Assembly: GCF_000739085.1 (NCBI RefSeq)
Contig: NZ_CP009110.1
Location: forward strand, 2,232,001-2,296,000
From: Amycolatopsis methanolica 239
GTDB taxonomy: Bacteria > Actinomycetota > Actinomycetes > Mycobacteriales > Pseudonocardiaceae
Direction of reading: 5' to 3'
DNA: 64,000 nucleotides
Numbering within the stretch: the stretch's first letter is position 1; each line of letters starts with the position of its first letter. A program made the translations under genes and the position numbers. The notes beneath the pieces are model-generated. The model ran no database searches. It was not told the origin of the DNA and worked only from the letters and a program-made list of their open reading frames with translations. This document shows positions 7,450 to 15,863 of the stretch, one piece after another.

Positions 7450-8889
7450 ATGACCGGCCCCATCCTGTTCCGCGACGCCACGATCCTGTCCATGGACCCG
7501 GCGATCGGCGACCTCGACGGCGGCGACCTCCTCGTCCGCGGCGACCGCATCGAGCAGGTCGGCCGGAACCTCGACACGCCACCGGATGCCACAGTCGTCG
7601 ACGCACGAGGCGGCATCCTCATGCCCGGCATGGTCGACACCCACCGGCACATGTGGCAGACCGCCCTGCGCGGCCTCGGCGCCGACTGGACCCTGTCCCA
7701 GTACTTCGTCTTCTACTACCTGAACTGGGGCAAGATCTTCCGCCCCGAGGACATCCACGCCGGCAACCTGCTGTCCGCGATCGAGGCCCTCGACGCCGGC
7801 GTCACCACCACCGTGGACTGGTCCCACGGCCTGCAGACCCCCGAGCACGGCGACGCCGCCGTCGAGGCCCTGCGCGCGGTGCCCGGCCGCTTCGTCCTGG
7901 CCTACGGCAACCTCCTCGGCGCTCCCTGGGAATGGGCCAACTCCCAGGAGTTCCGCGCGTTCGTCGACCGGCACTTCACTTCGCGCGACGACATGCTCGG
8001 CCTGCAGCTGGCCTTCGACGTCACCGGCGACGCGGCGTTCCCCGAGAAGGGCGCCTTCGAGGCCGCCCGCGAACTGGACCTGCGCGTCACCACGCACGCC
8101 GGCGTGTGGGGCGCCACCGGCGACGACGGCATCCGGCTCATGTGGGACAACGGTTTCTGCACGCCCGGCGTCACCTACGTGCACGCGGCGACCCTGAGTG
8201 AGGACTCCTACCAGCGCATCGCCGCCTCCGGCGGCACCGCGTCGGTCTCCACGGAGAGCGAGCAGAGCGCCGGCCAGGGCTACCCGCCCACCTGGCAGCT
8301 GCGCAGGCACGGCATCCCGGTCTCCCTGTCGATGGACACCAGCGTGTGGTGGAGCGGCGACCTGTTCTCCGCCATGCGCGCGACGCTGTCCGCGGACCGG
8401 TCGCGCGAGCACCTCGAAGCCCACGCGGCGGGCGAGACCGTGGTGCACAACAAGCTGCGCGCCCGCGACGTCGTCGAGTGGGCCACCATCGGCGGCGCAC
8501 GCGCCCTTGGCCTGGACGACCGGATCGGCTCGCTCACCCCGGGCAAGAAGGCCGACGTCGTGCTCATCAAGAACGACCGCTCGCCGGTGATGTTCCCGGT
8601 CCTGCACCGGTACGGGCATGTCGTCTACCAGGCCGGCCGCGGCGACGTGCACACCGTGCTGGTCAACGGGGCTGTGGTAAAACGCGACCACCAGCTCGTC
8701 GTGCCGGGCCTGGACCGGGCCAGGGCCGCGGTCGAGGCGACCGTGTCCTACGCGCGGTCCACGATGGGCGAGGAGGCCTGGCAGCAGGCCCGCGAGCCGG
8801 AGATCCCGGCGACCGAGGTGATCCCCAACCCCTACACCTACACCGACTACACGGGCGACGGAGTCGCCGTGCAGCACGCGGACGCATGA
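7450..8889 (+). CDS. Amidohydrolase of the ATZ/TRZ-like (cyclic amidine deaminase) group
   Basis: 479 residues. Metal-binding signatures: D63-T-H65-R-H67 after the first beta strand, TTHAGVWG near residue 217, VHAATLS near 240 and SMDTSVWWSGDLF near 297 where the family has its last Asp. The composite N/C beta-sandwich (LVRGDRIEQVG and GKKADVVLIK) is present. Such enzymes deaminate or dechlorinate nitrogen heterocycles or hydrolyse related bonds. It is the first gene of a run ending at 12018, so it may open or deaminate the substrate before ring cleavage. Confidence 0.85.
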   Translation: MTGPILFRDATILSMDPAIGDLDGGDLLVRGDRIEQVGRNLDTPPDATVVDARGGILMPGMVDTHRHMWQTALRGLGADWTLSQYFVFYYLNWGKIFRPEDIHAGNLLSAIEALDAGVTTTVDWSHGLQTPEHGDAAVEALRAVPGRFVLAYGNLLGAPWEWANSQEFRAFVDRHFTSRDDMLGLQLAFDVTGDAAFPEKGAFEAARELDLRVTTHAGVWGATGDDGIRLMWDNGFCTPGVTYVHAATLSEDSYQRIAASGGTASVSTESEQSAGQGYPPTWQLRRHGIPVSLSMDTSVWWSGDLFSAMRATLSADRSREHLEAHAAGETVVHNKLRARDVVEWATIGGARALGLDDRIGSLTPGKKADVVLIKNDRSPVMFPVLHRYGHVVYQAGRGDVHTVLVNGAVVKRDHQLVVPGLDRARAAVEATVSYARSTMGEEAWQQAREPEIPATEVIPNPYTYTDYTGDGVAVQHADA

Positions 8890-10037
8890 CGGACATGAGT
8901 CCGAAGAACGGCCCGCTGTCGGGTGTCCTGATCGCGGACTTCTCCCGGATCCTGGCGGGCCCGTACGCCACGATGCTGCTCGCCGACCTGGGCGCCGACG
9001 TGGTCAAGGTGGAAGGCCCGGCCGGGGACGACACGCGCTCGTGGATGCCGCCGGTGCGCGACGGGGTGTCGACTTATTACCTGGGCATCAACCGGGGCAA
9101 GCGCTCCATCGCGCTCGACCTCCGCGACGAGGCCGACGCCGGCGTGGCGCGGGAGCTGGCGCGGCGGGCGGACGTGCTGATCGAGAACTTCAAGCCGGGC
9201 GGGCTGGGCAAGTACGCCCTGGACTTCGAGGCCGTGCGGGAGGGCAACCCGGGCATCGTCTACGCCTCGATCAGTGGCTTCGGCTCCGGCGCGGGCCGGG
9301 ACGTGCCGGGCTACGACCTGATGGTGCAGGCGATCTCCGGACTGATGTCGCTCACCGGCGATCCGGACGGGCCGCCGTACCGCGCCGGTATCTCGGTGTT
9401 CGACGTGATGGCGGGCAACCACGCGGTGATCGGGATCCTGGCCGCGTTGCGGCACCGGGAGGCGACCGGGCAGGGGCAGCACGTCGAGGTGAACCTGTTG
9501 TCCTCGGCGCTGACCGGGCTGGTCAACCACAGTTCCGCGTACGTGGCGGGCGGCACCGTGCCGTACCGGATGGGAAACGCGCATCCGAGCGTGTTCCCGT
9601 ACGAGCCGCTGCCGACGGCCGACAACGACCTGATCGTCGCGGCGGGCAACGACGCGCAGTTCGTCAAGCTGTGCCAGGTGCTCGGGATTACGGAGGTCGC
9701 GGAGGACCCGCGGTTCGCCCGCAACGCCGACCGGACCGAGAACCGCGAGGAGTTGCGGCCGATCCTAGTAGACCGGCTCAAGCGCCGTGGCGCGGTCGAG
9801 TGGTTCGACCTGCTGGTGGCCGCCGGGGTGCCGTGCGGGCCGATCAACACCATCGACGGCGGGTTCGCGATGGCCGAACGGTTCGAGCTGGATCCGGTCG
9901 TGACGGTCGGCGGCATCCCGACGACACGGCATCCGATCCGGTTCTCGGCGACCCCGGTGTCCTACCGGCTGCCGCCGCCGGAGCTGGACGAGCACGGCGC
10001 GGAGATCCGCAAGTGGCTGGAGGAGGAAAGTGCCTGA
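8886..10037 (+). CDS. CaiB/BaiF-type (class III) CoA transferase
   Basis: 383 residues from an ATG overlapping the upstream stop. Motifs of formyl-CoA transferase-like enzymes include DFSRILAGPYATMLLADLGA, LDLRDEAD, ENFKPG and PGYDLMVQAISGLM, the last containing the Asp used for acyl-enzyme formation in this family. It is expected to move CoA between carboxylates. Its overlap with the next gene (10030) implies that the citryl-CoA-lyase-like protein acts on its product. Confidence 0.9.
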   Translation: MTDMSPKNGPLSGVLIADFSRILAGPYATMLLADLGADVVKVEGPAGDDTRSWMPPVRDGVSTYYLGINRGKRSIALDLRDEADAGVARELARRADVLIENFKPGGLGKYALDFEAVREGNPGIVYASISGFGSGAGRDVPGYDLMVQAISGLMSLTGDPDGPPYRAGISVFDVMAGNHAVIGILAALRHREATGQGQHVEVNLLSSALTGLVNHSSAYVAGGTVPYRMGNAHPSVFPYEPLPTADNDLIVAAGNDAQFVKLCQVLGITEVAEDPRFARNADRTENREELRPILVDRLKRRGAVEWFDLLVAAGVPCGPINTIDGGFAMAERFELDPVVTVGGIPTTRHPIRFSATPVSYRLPPPELDEHGAEIRKWLEEESA

Positions 10038-10809
10038 GTACCCGACAGCACTGGGTGCGTCGTCGCTGGAGAAGATCACCCTGCTCGGCCAGGACCTGGC
10101 GCGCGACGTGATGGGCGAGGTCGGCTTCGGCGAGCTGGCGTTCTGGCTGGCCACCCAGCGGCGGCCGGGCAAGGGCGAGACGCGGGTGTTCGAGGCCGTG
10201 CTCGCCGCGCTGGCCGACCACGGGTTCACCCCGACCGCGATCGTCACGAGGCTCACGTACCTGTCGGCGCCCGATTCGATCCAGGGCGCGCTGGCCGCCG
10301 GACTGCTCGGCGGTGGTTCCCGGTTTCTCGGCGTGACCGAGGACTGCGGCCGGTTCCTGCACCACGCACTGTCCACAAAGGATCGTCCGGTCGACGACGA
10401 GCTGGCGCTGGAGATCGTGCGGGCCGAGCGCGCGGCGGGCCGGTTCATCCCGGGGCTCGGTCACCACGTGCACAAGAACGGCGATCCCCGCACCCCGCGG
10501 CTGTTCGAGATCGCCCGCGAGGAGGGCAAGTTCGGGCCGCACCTCGCGTTGTTCGAGGCCATCGGCCGCGTGCACCCGCAGGTGCTGGGGAAGACGTTGC
10601 CGCTCAACGGAGCCGGCGCCTGCGGTGCGGCGCTGGCCGATCTCGGGTTGCCGCTGGAACTGCTGCGCGGGTTCGCGCTGCTGGCCCGCGCCGCAGGGCT
10701 GATCGGGCAACTCGCCGAGGAACTGCGCACCCCCGTCGCGAACGAGATCTTCCTGTCCGTCGACCTCGACAACCGGCCCGTCCCACCGGCAGGAGACAGC
10801 CATGGCTGA
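10030..10809 (+). CDS. Citryl-CoA lyase/citrate synthase-like protein
   Basis: 259 residues from a GTG with GGAGGAA upstream, overlapping the CoA transferase by 8 bp. GLGHHVHKNGDPR matches the citrate synthase histidine loop (PGFGHRVYKxxDPR). The region where citrate synthases carry the catalytic Asp (N-V-D-G-A) reads L-N-G-A-G-A, so that Asp appears replaced. The length agrees with the short citryl-CoA-lyase-like family. It probably performs C-C cleavage (or condensation) of a CoA thioester to give a 2-oxoacid plus acyl-CoA. The exact substrate is unknown. Confidence 0.82.
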   Translation: MPEYPTALGASSLEKITLLGQDLARDVMGEVGFGELAFWLATQRRPGKGETRVFEAVLAALADHGFTPTAIVTRLTYLSAPDSIQGALAAGLLGGGSRFLGVTEDCGRFLHHALSTKDRPVDDELALEIVRAERAAGRFIPGLGHHVHKNGDPRTPRLFEIAREEGKFGPHLALFEAIGRVHPQVLGKTLPLNGAGACGAALADLGLPLELLRGFALLARAAGLIGQLAEELRTPVANEIFLSVDLDNRPVPPAGDSHG

Positions 10810-11662
10810 ACTGGTCGCGGTGATCGCGTCCACGCACCACCCGTTCTACTACCGGGCCAGCACCGCCACCGGCGCGGACCGCCCGGACTTCGCGGACGAG
10901 TGGGTCCGCAAGGTCGAGGCGTTCCGCGAGACCCTGACCCGGGCCCGCCCGGACGTGCTCGTGATGGTCGGCTCGGACCACTTCCATCAGCTGTGGCTGG
11001 ACAACATGCCGCAGTTCCTGGTCGGCAAGGCGCCCTTCTACGACGCGAACTTCTACAACGAGGAACGCGAGTTCGGCTTGCCGCGGATGCTGCTGAAGGG
11101 CCAGGAGTACCTGTCCGCGTACGTGCTGCGGGAAGGCCTCGACGCCGGTTTCGACCTCGCGTTCTCCAACGAACTGCGCATTGACCACTCGATCACGTGC
11201 CCGATCATCACGCTGCGCCCGGAGAACGACCTGCCTATCGTCCCTATCTACACCAACATCTTCGCGCCGCCGCTGCCGCAGCCGAAGCGGTTCGTCCAAC
11301 TGGGACGGACGATCCGGCAGCTGATCGAGTCGTGGCCGTCGGACCAGCGGGTCGCCGTCATCGGCACCGGGCACCTCTCGCTCGAACTCGGCGGTCCGCG
11401 CCAGTTCGGGCCGCACGGGCCGGATCCGGAGTTCGACCGCAAGGCCGTCGACTGGATCGCCAACGGGGACATCGAGAAGTGCCTGGGCGAGGTCACGCTG
11501 GAGAGCCTGCACCTGCCCGGCAACGCGACGCACGGGTTCATGGATTTCATGCTGATGATGGGTGTGGCGGGGGAGGGGCAGCGGGTCGACTACGTGGACA
11601 CCTACGACCTGTTCCACACGATGGAGGCCTACTTCACCTGGTACCCGGGAGGTCCGCGGTGA
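10802..11662 (+). CDS. LigB-type extradiol ring-cleavage dioxygenase, catalytic subunit
   Basis: 286 residues; overlaps the previous gene by 8 bp. ASTHHPFYY near residue 12 and VGSDHFHQLW near 57-60 correspond to the paired iron-ligand histidines of class III extradiol dioxygenases (LigB/DesB/gallate dioxygenase group). GTGHLSLELGGP is typical of the central strand. It should open a dihydroxylated aromatic or heterocyclic ring next to its hydroxyls. The small LigA-type subunit follows directly, so the enzyme is a two-component AB type. Confidence 0.9.
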   Translation: MAELVAVIASTHHPFYYRASTATGADRPDFADEWVRKVEAFRETLTRARPDVLVMVGSDHFHQLWLDNMPQFLVGKAPFYDANFYNEEREFGLPRMLLKGQEYLSAYVLREGLDAGFDLAFSNELRIDHSITCPIITLRPENDLPIVPIYTNIFAPPLPQPKRFVQLGRTIRQLIESWPSDQRVAVIGTGHLSLELGGPRQFGPHGPDPEFDRKAVDWIANGDIEKCLGEVTLESLHLPGNATHGFMDFMLMMGVAGEGQRVDYVDTYDLFHTMEAYFTWYPGGPR

Positions 11663-12018
11663 GCAAGTACCTGCTGGACAAGTTCCTGTTCACCGTCGAC
11701 CGCGACCCGGGGCTGGTCGAGCGCTACCGCGAGGACCCGGCCGGGACGGTCGCGTGGTGGGAGGAGACGCAGGCGAACCGGATCCTGAACTGCGTGGGCG
11801 CCGAATCCTCGACGTGGCTGGCGTTCGAGGAGGAGGAGCGCGCGGCGTTGGCCGCGCACGACTACGTGAAGCTCTTCGAGCTGGGCGCGCACCCGTTCCT
11901 GACGCTGACCCTGTTCATCGGGATGTTCGAGCGGGACCACGGGCCGCTGGAGTTCCAGAGGGAATACGCGCGGCGGCTGGCGCATTTCTCGTTGCCATAC
12001 CCGGACATCGCGACGTAG
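11659..12018 (+). CDS. LigA-type small subunit of extradiol dioxygenase
   Basis: 119 residues from a GTG overlapping the ligB-type stop. An all-helical protein with KYLLDKFLFTVDRDP at the start and LFELGAHPFLTLTLFIGM in the second half, as in the protocatechuate 4,5-dioxygenase alpha subunit family. It closes the substrate pocket of the catalytic subunit. Last gene of the 7450-12018 run. Confidence 0.85.
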   Translation: MSKYLLDKFLFTVDRDPGLVERYREDPAGTVAWWEETQANRILNCVGAESSTWLAFEEEERAALAAHDYVKLFELGAHPFLTLTLFIGMFERDHGPLEFQREYARRLAHFSLPYPDIAT

Positions 12019-12152
12019 GCTGACGGCGTGATCACCGGAACGGCCTCGCGCCACACACGGGAAGGCGATCCGGTGACGGCCTGATCGGCTCGCGTGGACC
12101 GCCGGGAGCTTCCGCTTCCGCGCCGTCCGCCCAACCGATCGAAAGGACTTCC

Positions 12153-12527
12153 TTGACCGTCACCTTCAACCACACCATCATCGCCGCCAAGGACCGCCAC
12201 GAGTCGGCCCGCTTCTTCCGCGAACTGCTGGAAGTCCCCGAAGCCCCGTCGTGGGGGCCGTTCGTCAACGTCATGCTCGACGGGGGTGCGCTGCTGCAGT
12301 TCGCCGAACCGCCGGTCGAGATCCAGATGCGGCACTACGCCTTCCTCGTCGACGACGAGCTGTTCGACCGCGCCTACGCGCGGCTCGTGGAGCGGGGGAT
12401 CGAGCACTGGGCGGATCCGCAGACGACCAGGCCCGGGGAGATCAACCACGAGCACGGCGGGCGCGGTGTCTACTTCAAGGACCCCGCCGGGCACGCGATC
12501 GAGGTGATCACCCGACCCTACCTGTAG
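12153..12527 (+). CDS. VOC (glyoxalase/dioxygenase fold) protein
   Basis: 124 residues from a TTG with GAAAGGA upstream. One VOC unit: FNHTIIAAKDRHESARFF at the start and GRGVYFKDPAGHAIEVITRPY at the end, with potential metal ligands His (FNH), His (MRHYAF) and Glu (IEVIT). It stands 135 bases after the dioxygenase operon and may process a product of that pathway; this is inference. Its stop abuts the convergent IclR gene stop. Confidence 0.85.
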   Translation: MTVTFNHTIIAAKDRHESARFFRELLEVPEAPSWGPFVNVMLDGGALLQFAEPPVEIQMRHYAFLVDDELFDRAYARLVERGIEHWADPQTTRPGEINHEHGGRGVYFKDPAGHAIEVITRPYL

Positions 12528-13325
12528 TCAGGACACCGTCTTGATGGGGCGGGCGTGCCAGGCGTCCCAGTCGGAGCCGATCGCGCCCGCGGTCTTCAGC
12601 AGCAGCGGCAGGTGGTGGCCGATGAGCGTGTCCATCGTCGTCTCGGCGGCGTGGGCGTTGACGTTGACCGCGGCCACCACCCGGCCGTCCCCGTCCCGGA
12701 TGGGGGCCGCCACCGAGCGGATGCCCAGCGCCAGCTGCTGATCGGTGGCCGCCCAGCCCCTCGTGCGCACGTCGCGCAGCAGGGCGTCGATCTCGTCGCG
12801 CCCCGGCTGCCAGCGGGGTTCGACGCCGGAGCGGCTCGGCTCGGCCAGCACCCGGTCCAGCTCCTCCGGCGTCAGCGCGGCGAGCAGGACCTTGCCCAGC
12901 GAGGTCTGCACGGCCGGGAACCGCGTGCCGATGGTGACGGCCAGCGCGACCAGCTTCGGCACCGCCACGCGCGCCACGTACACGATGTCCGACCCGTCGA
13001 GCTGCGCGATCGAGCACGACTCGTTCGTCCGCGCGACCAGGTCCTCCAGGTGCGGGCGGGCCAGGTCCCACAGGTTCGCCGAACCGATGTAAGCCATGCC
13101 GAGGTCGAGCACACGCGGGGTGAGCGAGAAGCCGCGCTCGCCACCGCGCACGTAACCGAGCTGTTCGAGGGTGATGAGGATGCGCCGCGCGGTGGGGCGG
13201 GCCAGCCCGGTCGCCGTGGCGACCTCGGACAACGTCATCACCGGATGGCCGGGCCGGAAGGCGCACAGGACGTCCAGGCCGCGGGCCAGGGCCTCGATGA
13301 AGTCCGGATTGCCGTCTCGACGCAT
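12528..13325 (-). CDS. IclR family transcriptional regulator (PcaR/PobR type)
   Basis: 265 residues. N-terminal winged HTH (EALARGLDVLCAF, LSEVATATGLARPTARRIL) and a C-terminal effector domain (SCSIAQLDGSDIVYVAR, TRFPAVQTSLGKVLLA, IRSVAAPIRD). This subgroup commonly controls aromatic-acid catabolism such as pca genes, which suits the dioxygenase operon next to it. The start is supported by a -10 box TAACCT six bases upstream. Convergent with the VOC gene, no intergenic gap. Confidence 0.92.
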   Translation of the reverse strand: MRRDGNPDFIEALARGLDVLCAFRPGHPVMTLSEVATATGLARPTARRILITLEQLGYVRGGERGFSLTPRVLDLGMAYIGSANLWDLARPHLEDLVARTNESCSIAQLDGSDIVYVARVAVPKLVALAVTIGTRFPAVQTSLGKVLLAALTPEELDRVLAEPSRSGVEPRWQPGRDEIDALLRDVRTRGWAATDQQLALGIRSVAAPIRDGDGRVVAAVNVNAHAAETTMDTLIGHHLPLLLKTAGAIGSDWDAWHARPIKTVS

Positions 13326-13331
13326 ACCAGC

Positions 13332-13337
13332 AGGTTA
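13332..13337 (-). promoter_or_regulatory. -10 box TAACCT of the leaderless iclR-type gene
   Basis: On the minus strand TAACCT is followed by exactly six bases and the ATG at 13325. Confidence 0.5.
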
Positions 13338-13372
13338 GCCGCCACGGCCGTGCGTCGCGGACAATGGCGTCC

Positions 13373-13987
13373 ATGAGCGTCTACGCGAACCGGATCCGGC
13401 CACGGCTCATCGACGTTACCTGCGGGGCCACGCAGGCGCACCCGCACCGGGAACGCGCCTGCGCCGGGCTGCGCGGCCGGGTGCTGGAGATCGGCTTCGG
13501 CTCCGGCCTGAACGTGCCCTTCTACCCGGCGGCGGTCGCGGAGGTCGTCGCCATCGAGCCGTCGGACGCGGCCTGGCGGCTGGCGAGCGGACGGCTCGCC
13601 GCGTCCGCCGCGCCGGTCGAGCGGGCCGGCCTGGACGGGCAGTCGCTGCCCTTGCCCGCGCACAGCTGCGACACCGCGCTGACAACCTGGACGCTGTGCG
13701 CCATCCCGGACCCCGCCGCCGCGGTGCGGGAGATCCGGCGGGTCCTCAAACCCGGCGGCACACTGCACTTCGCCGAACACGGCCTCGCCCCGGACGCGGG
13801 CGTCCGGCGGTGGCAGCGCTGGCTGAACCCGCTGCAGCGCGCGGTGTTCGGCTGCCGCCTCACCAACCCCGTCGCGGACCTGCTGACCGGGGCCGGGTTC
13901 GTCATCCGGGAACTCGACGCGTTTTACGAGGCCCGCTCGCCGCGGCCGTTCGGCGCGCAGTCGGTCGGCGTCGCCGTCGCGCCCTGA
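13373..13987 (+). CDS. Class I SAM-dependent methyltransferase
   Basis: 204 residues (an in-frame ATG at 13364 would add three). Motif I is LEIGFGSGLNVPFY, the acidic end of strand 2 is VAIEPSD, motif post-I TALTTWTLCAIPDP and LKPGGTLHFAEHG follow, a UbiE/Methyltransf_11-like order. The later ATG is favoured because GACAAT sits seven bases upstream. Substrate unknown. Convergent with the sirtuin gene. Confidence 0.85.
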   Translation: MSVYANRIRPRLIDVTCGATQAHPHRERACAGLRGRVLEIGFGSGLNVPFYPAAVAEVVAIEPSDAAWRLASGRLAASAAPVERAGLDGQSLPLPAHSCDTALTTWTLCAIPDPAAAVREIRRVLKPGGTLHFAEHGLAPDAGVRRWQRWLNPLQRAVFGCRLTNPVADLLTGAGFVIRELDAFYEARSPRPFGAQSVGVAVAP

Positions 13988-14005
13988 TCAGACGGTCAGG
14001 CGCGT

Positions 14006-14881
14006 TCAGGCGGCCAGGCGCGTGACCAGGTCGGTGAGCGCGCGGCCCAGCGGCAGGTCCACCCGCACGTCCGCGTACTTGTCGCCGCGGGTGGGGCCCT
14101 GGTTGATGATCGCCACCGGCTTGCCCGCCTCGGCGGCGCGGCGGACGAACCGCAGCCCGGACATGACCGTCAGGGATGAGCCGAGCACCAGCAGCGCGGA
14201 CGCCTCGTCCACCAGCCGGAAACACTGGTCCACACGGGACGGATCGACGTTCTCGCCGAAGAACACGACGTCCGGCTTCAGCACGCCCGCGCACACGGTG
14301 CACGGCACGACGCGGAAGCCACGCACGTCGTCGTCGGCCAGGTCCACGTCGCCGTCCGGGTTGACGCGGGTCGCGGTCGCCGTGAAGTCCGGGTTCGCCT
14401 CGCGCAGGCGCCGGTCCAACTCCTCGCGGGGCGACAACGCACGGCAGGACAGGCACACGACCCGGTCCAGGCTGCCGTGCAACTCGACCACGTCCGGCGT
14501 GCCGGCCGCCTGGTGCAACCCGTCGACGTTCTGCGTGATCACACCGCCGACCACGCCCGCGGACCGCAGCGCCGCCACTGCCCGGTGGCCGTCGTTGGGG
14601 TGCGCACGTGCGATCGTGCGCCAGCCGAGGTGGCTGCGCGCCCAGTAGCGGCGCCGCGCGTGCTCGGCCGCCACGAACTCCTGGTACGTCATCGGCGTGT
14701 GGCGCCGCAGGCTGCCTGTCACGCCGCGGTAGTCCGGGATCCCGGACTCGGTCGACAGCCCGGCGCCGCTCAGCACGACCACGCCGCCGGCGCCGGCGAT
14801 GCGGACTAGTTCGTCCAGGCTGGTCGTGCGGGGCAGCGGCTCACCGGCCGGCGTCCAGCTCAGGGTCGGTCGCGTCCGCAC
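14006..14881 (-). CDS. Sir2-type NAD-dependent protein deacylase
   Basis: 291 residues. GAGLSTESGIPDYRG binds NAD, TQNVDGLH precedes the catalytic His in ELHGS, and a Zn ribbon is formed by VCLSC and CTVCAG. FFGENV and GSSLTV complete the fold. This pattern fits bacterial class II sirtuins. It removes acyl groups from lysines using NAD. GTG at 14881 is preferred because TACACT stands exactly six bases before it; a GTG one codon upstream is also possible. Confidence 0.92.
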   Translation of the reverse strand: MRTRPTLSWTPAGEPLPRTTSLDELVRIAGAGGVVVLSGAGLSTESGIPDYRGVTGSLRRHTPMTYQEFVAAEHARRRYWARSHLGWRTIARAHPNDGHRAVAALRSAGVVGGVITQNVDGLHQAAGTPDVVELHGSLDRVVCLSCRALSPREELDRRLREANPDFTATATRVNPDGDVDLADDDVRGFRVVPCTVCAGVLKPDVVFFGENVDPSRVDQCFRLVDEASALLVLGSSLTVMSGLRFVRRAAEAGKPVAIINQGPTRGDKYADVRVDLPLGRALTDLVTRLAA

Positions 14882-14887
14882 CACACG

Positions 14888-14893
14888 AGTGTA
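14888..14893 (-). promoter_or_regulatory. -10 box TACACT of the leaderless sirtuin gene
   Basis: Minus-strand TACACT followed by six bases and the GTG start at 14881. The divergent DinB gene starts only 64 bases away. Confidence 0.45.
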
Positions 14894-14944
14894 CGTGCGG
14901 AAATCCGGTTGGCCGCCGGGCCCGGGCGCTGCGATCATCCGGCC

Positions 14945-15445
14945 GTGTCCCTCCTGCGCTGGCAGTTCGACCCGACCTGGTCGCTGGCCGACCTCCACCT
15001 GAGCGCCCTCACCCCGGCGGACTTCCGCTGGGAGCCAGGGCCGCTGACCTGGCACGTCCGGCGGGCCGGGGACGGCTGGACGATCGACTGGGCGGACACC
15101 GAACCGGACCCGGTGCCTACCATCGCCTGGATCACCTGGCACGTGGGCTGGTGGTGGAGCATCGCGCTGGACCACGCGCACGGCCGCCCGCCCCGCGAAC
15201 GCGAGTCGGTCGGCTGGCCCGGCGACGAGAACACCGTGGCCTGGCTGCGCGAGCTGGCCGCCGGCTGGGGCGGTGTCCTCGACCGACTGTCCGATCCGGA
15301 CGCCCCCGCAGCCTTCCCATGGCCCGCCGACGCCGGGCTCACCGTGGCGCACCAGGCCGCGTGGGTGAACGCGGAGCTGATGAAGAACGCCGCCGAGATC
15401 GGGCAGCTGCGCCTGCCGCGGGCGGCTCAGGCCACGTCGGGCTGA
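14945..15445 (+). CDS. DinB-like (DinB_2) four-helix protein
   Basis: 166 residues from a GTG. LLRWQFDPTWSLADLHLSAL opens the first helix and PTIAWITWHVGWWWSIALDH gives the conserved His motif of the DinB/YfiT metal-binding fold. ENTVAWLRELAAGW follows. Members are putative thiol-dependent transferases; the substrate here is unknown. GATCAT six bases before the GTG suggests a leaderless transcript. The 3' end overlaps the convergent merR-type gene by 19 bp. Confidence 0.82.
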   Translation: MSLLRWQFDPTWSLADLHLSALTPADFRWEPGPLTWHVRRAGDGWTIDWADTEPDPVPTIAWITWHVGWWWSIALDHAHGRPPRERESVGWPGDENTVAWLRELAAGWGGVLDRLSDPDAPAAFPWPADAGLTVAHQAAWVNAELMKNAAEIGQLRLPRAAQATSG

Positions 15446-15804
15446 AGGCCCTTCCGCACGATGTCCAGGTACTCGCTGATGGCGTCCCGGTTGCGGGTGA
15501 GGCACTCGATGCGCCGCGTCATCCGGTCCCGCTCCTGTTCCAGCGTCGCCAGCATCTCCGGAGTGGCGTCCGGGAAGTAGATCGTGCGCGGCTTGTCCAG
15601 GCACGGCAGAATCTGCTTGATGATGCGCGTGGGCAGGCCGGCGTCGAGCAGGCCGCGGATCTGCAGCACCCGGTCGACGTTGTACTCGTCGTAGTCGCGG
15701 TAGCCGTTGGGCAGGCGCCGGGACACGATGAGCCCCTGCTCCTCGTAGTAACGCAGCAGGCGGCGGGGCGTTTCGGTGCGTTCCGACAGCTCCCCGATGC
15801 GCAT
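15427..15804 (-). CDS. MerR family transcriptional regulator
   Basis: 125 residues. MRIGELSERTETPRRLLRYY is the standard MerR HTH start, EEQGLIVSRRLPNGYRDYDE the wing, followed by a coiled-coil dimer helix (ATLEQERDRMTRRIECL). There is no Cys cluster, so an organic ligand rather than a metal is expected. Divergent from an MFS efflux gene with an inverted repeat between them, the usual layout for a local activator/repressor of a pump. Confidence 0.9.
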   Translation of the reverse strand: MRIGELSERTETPRRLLRYYEEQGLIVSRRLPNGYRDYDEYNVDRVLQIRGLLDAGLPTRIIKQILPCLDKPRTIYFPDATPEMLATLEQERDRMTRRIECLTRNRDAISEYLDIVRKGLQPDVA

Positions 15805-15827
15805 GTGGTCCCCCTCACAGCGATTTG

Positions 15828-15849
15828 ACCTTCACATCTGTGTGATGGT
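15828..15849. promoter_or_regulatory. MerR-type operator between merR-like and MFS genes
   Basis: ACCTTCACA, four bases, then TGTGATGGT is a 9-4-9 inverted repeat with one mismatch. It sits between divergent start codons (15804 and 15864), where MerR proteins bind across the promoter spacer. Confidence 0.55.
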
Positions 15850-15863
15850 TTCAGCATAACGCC

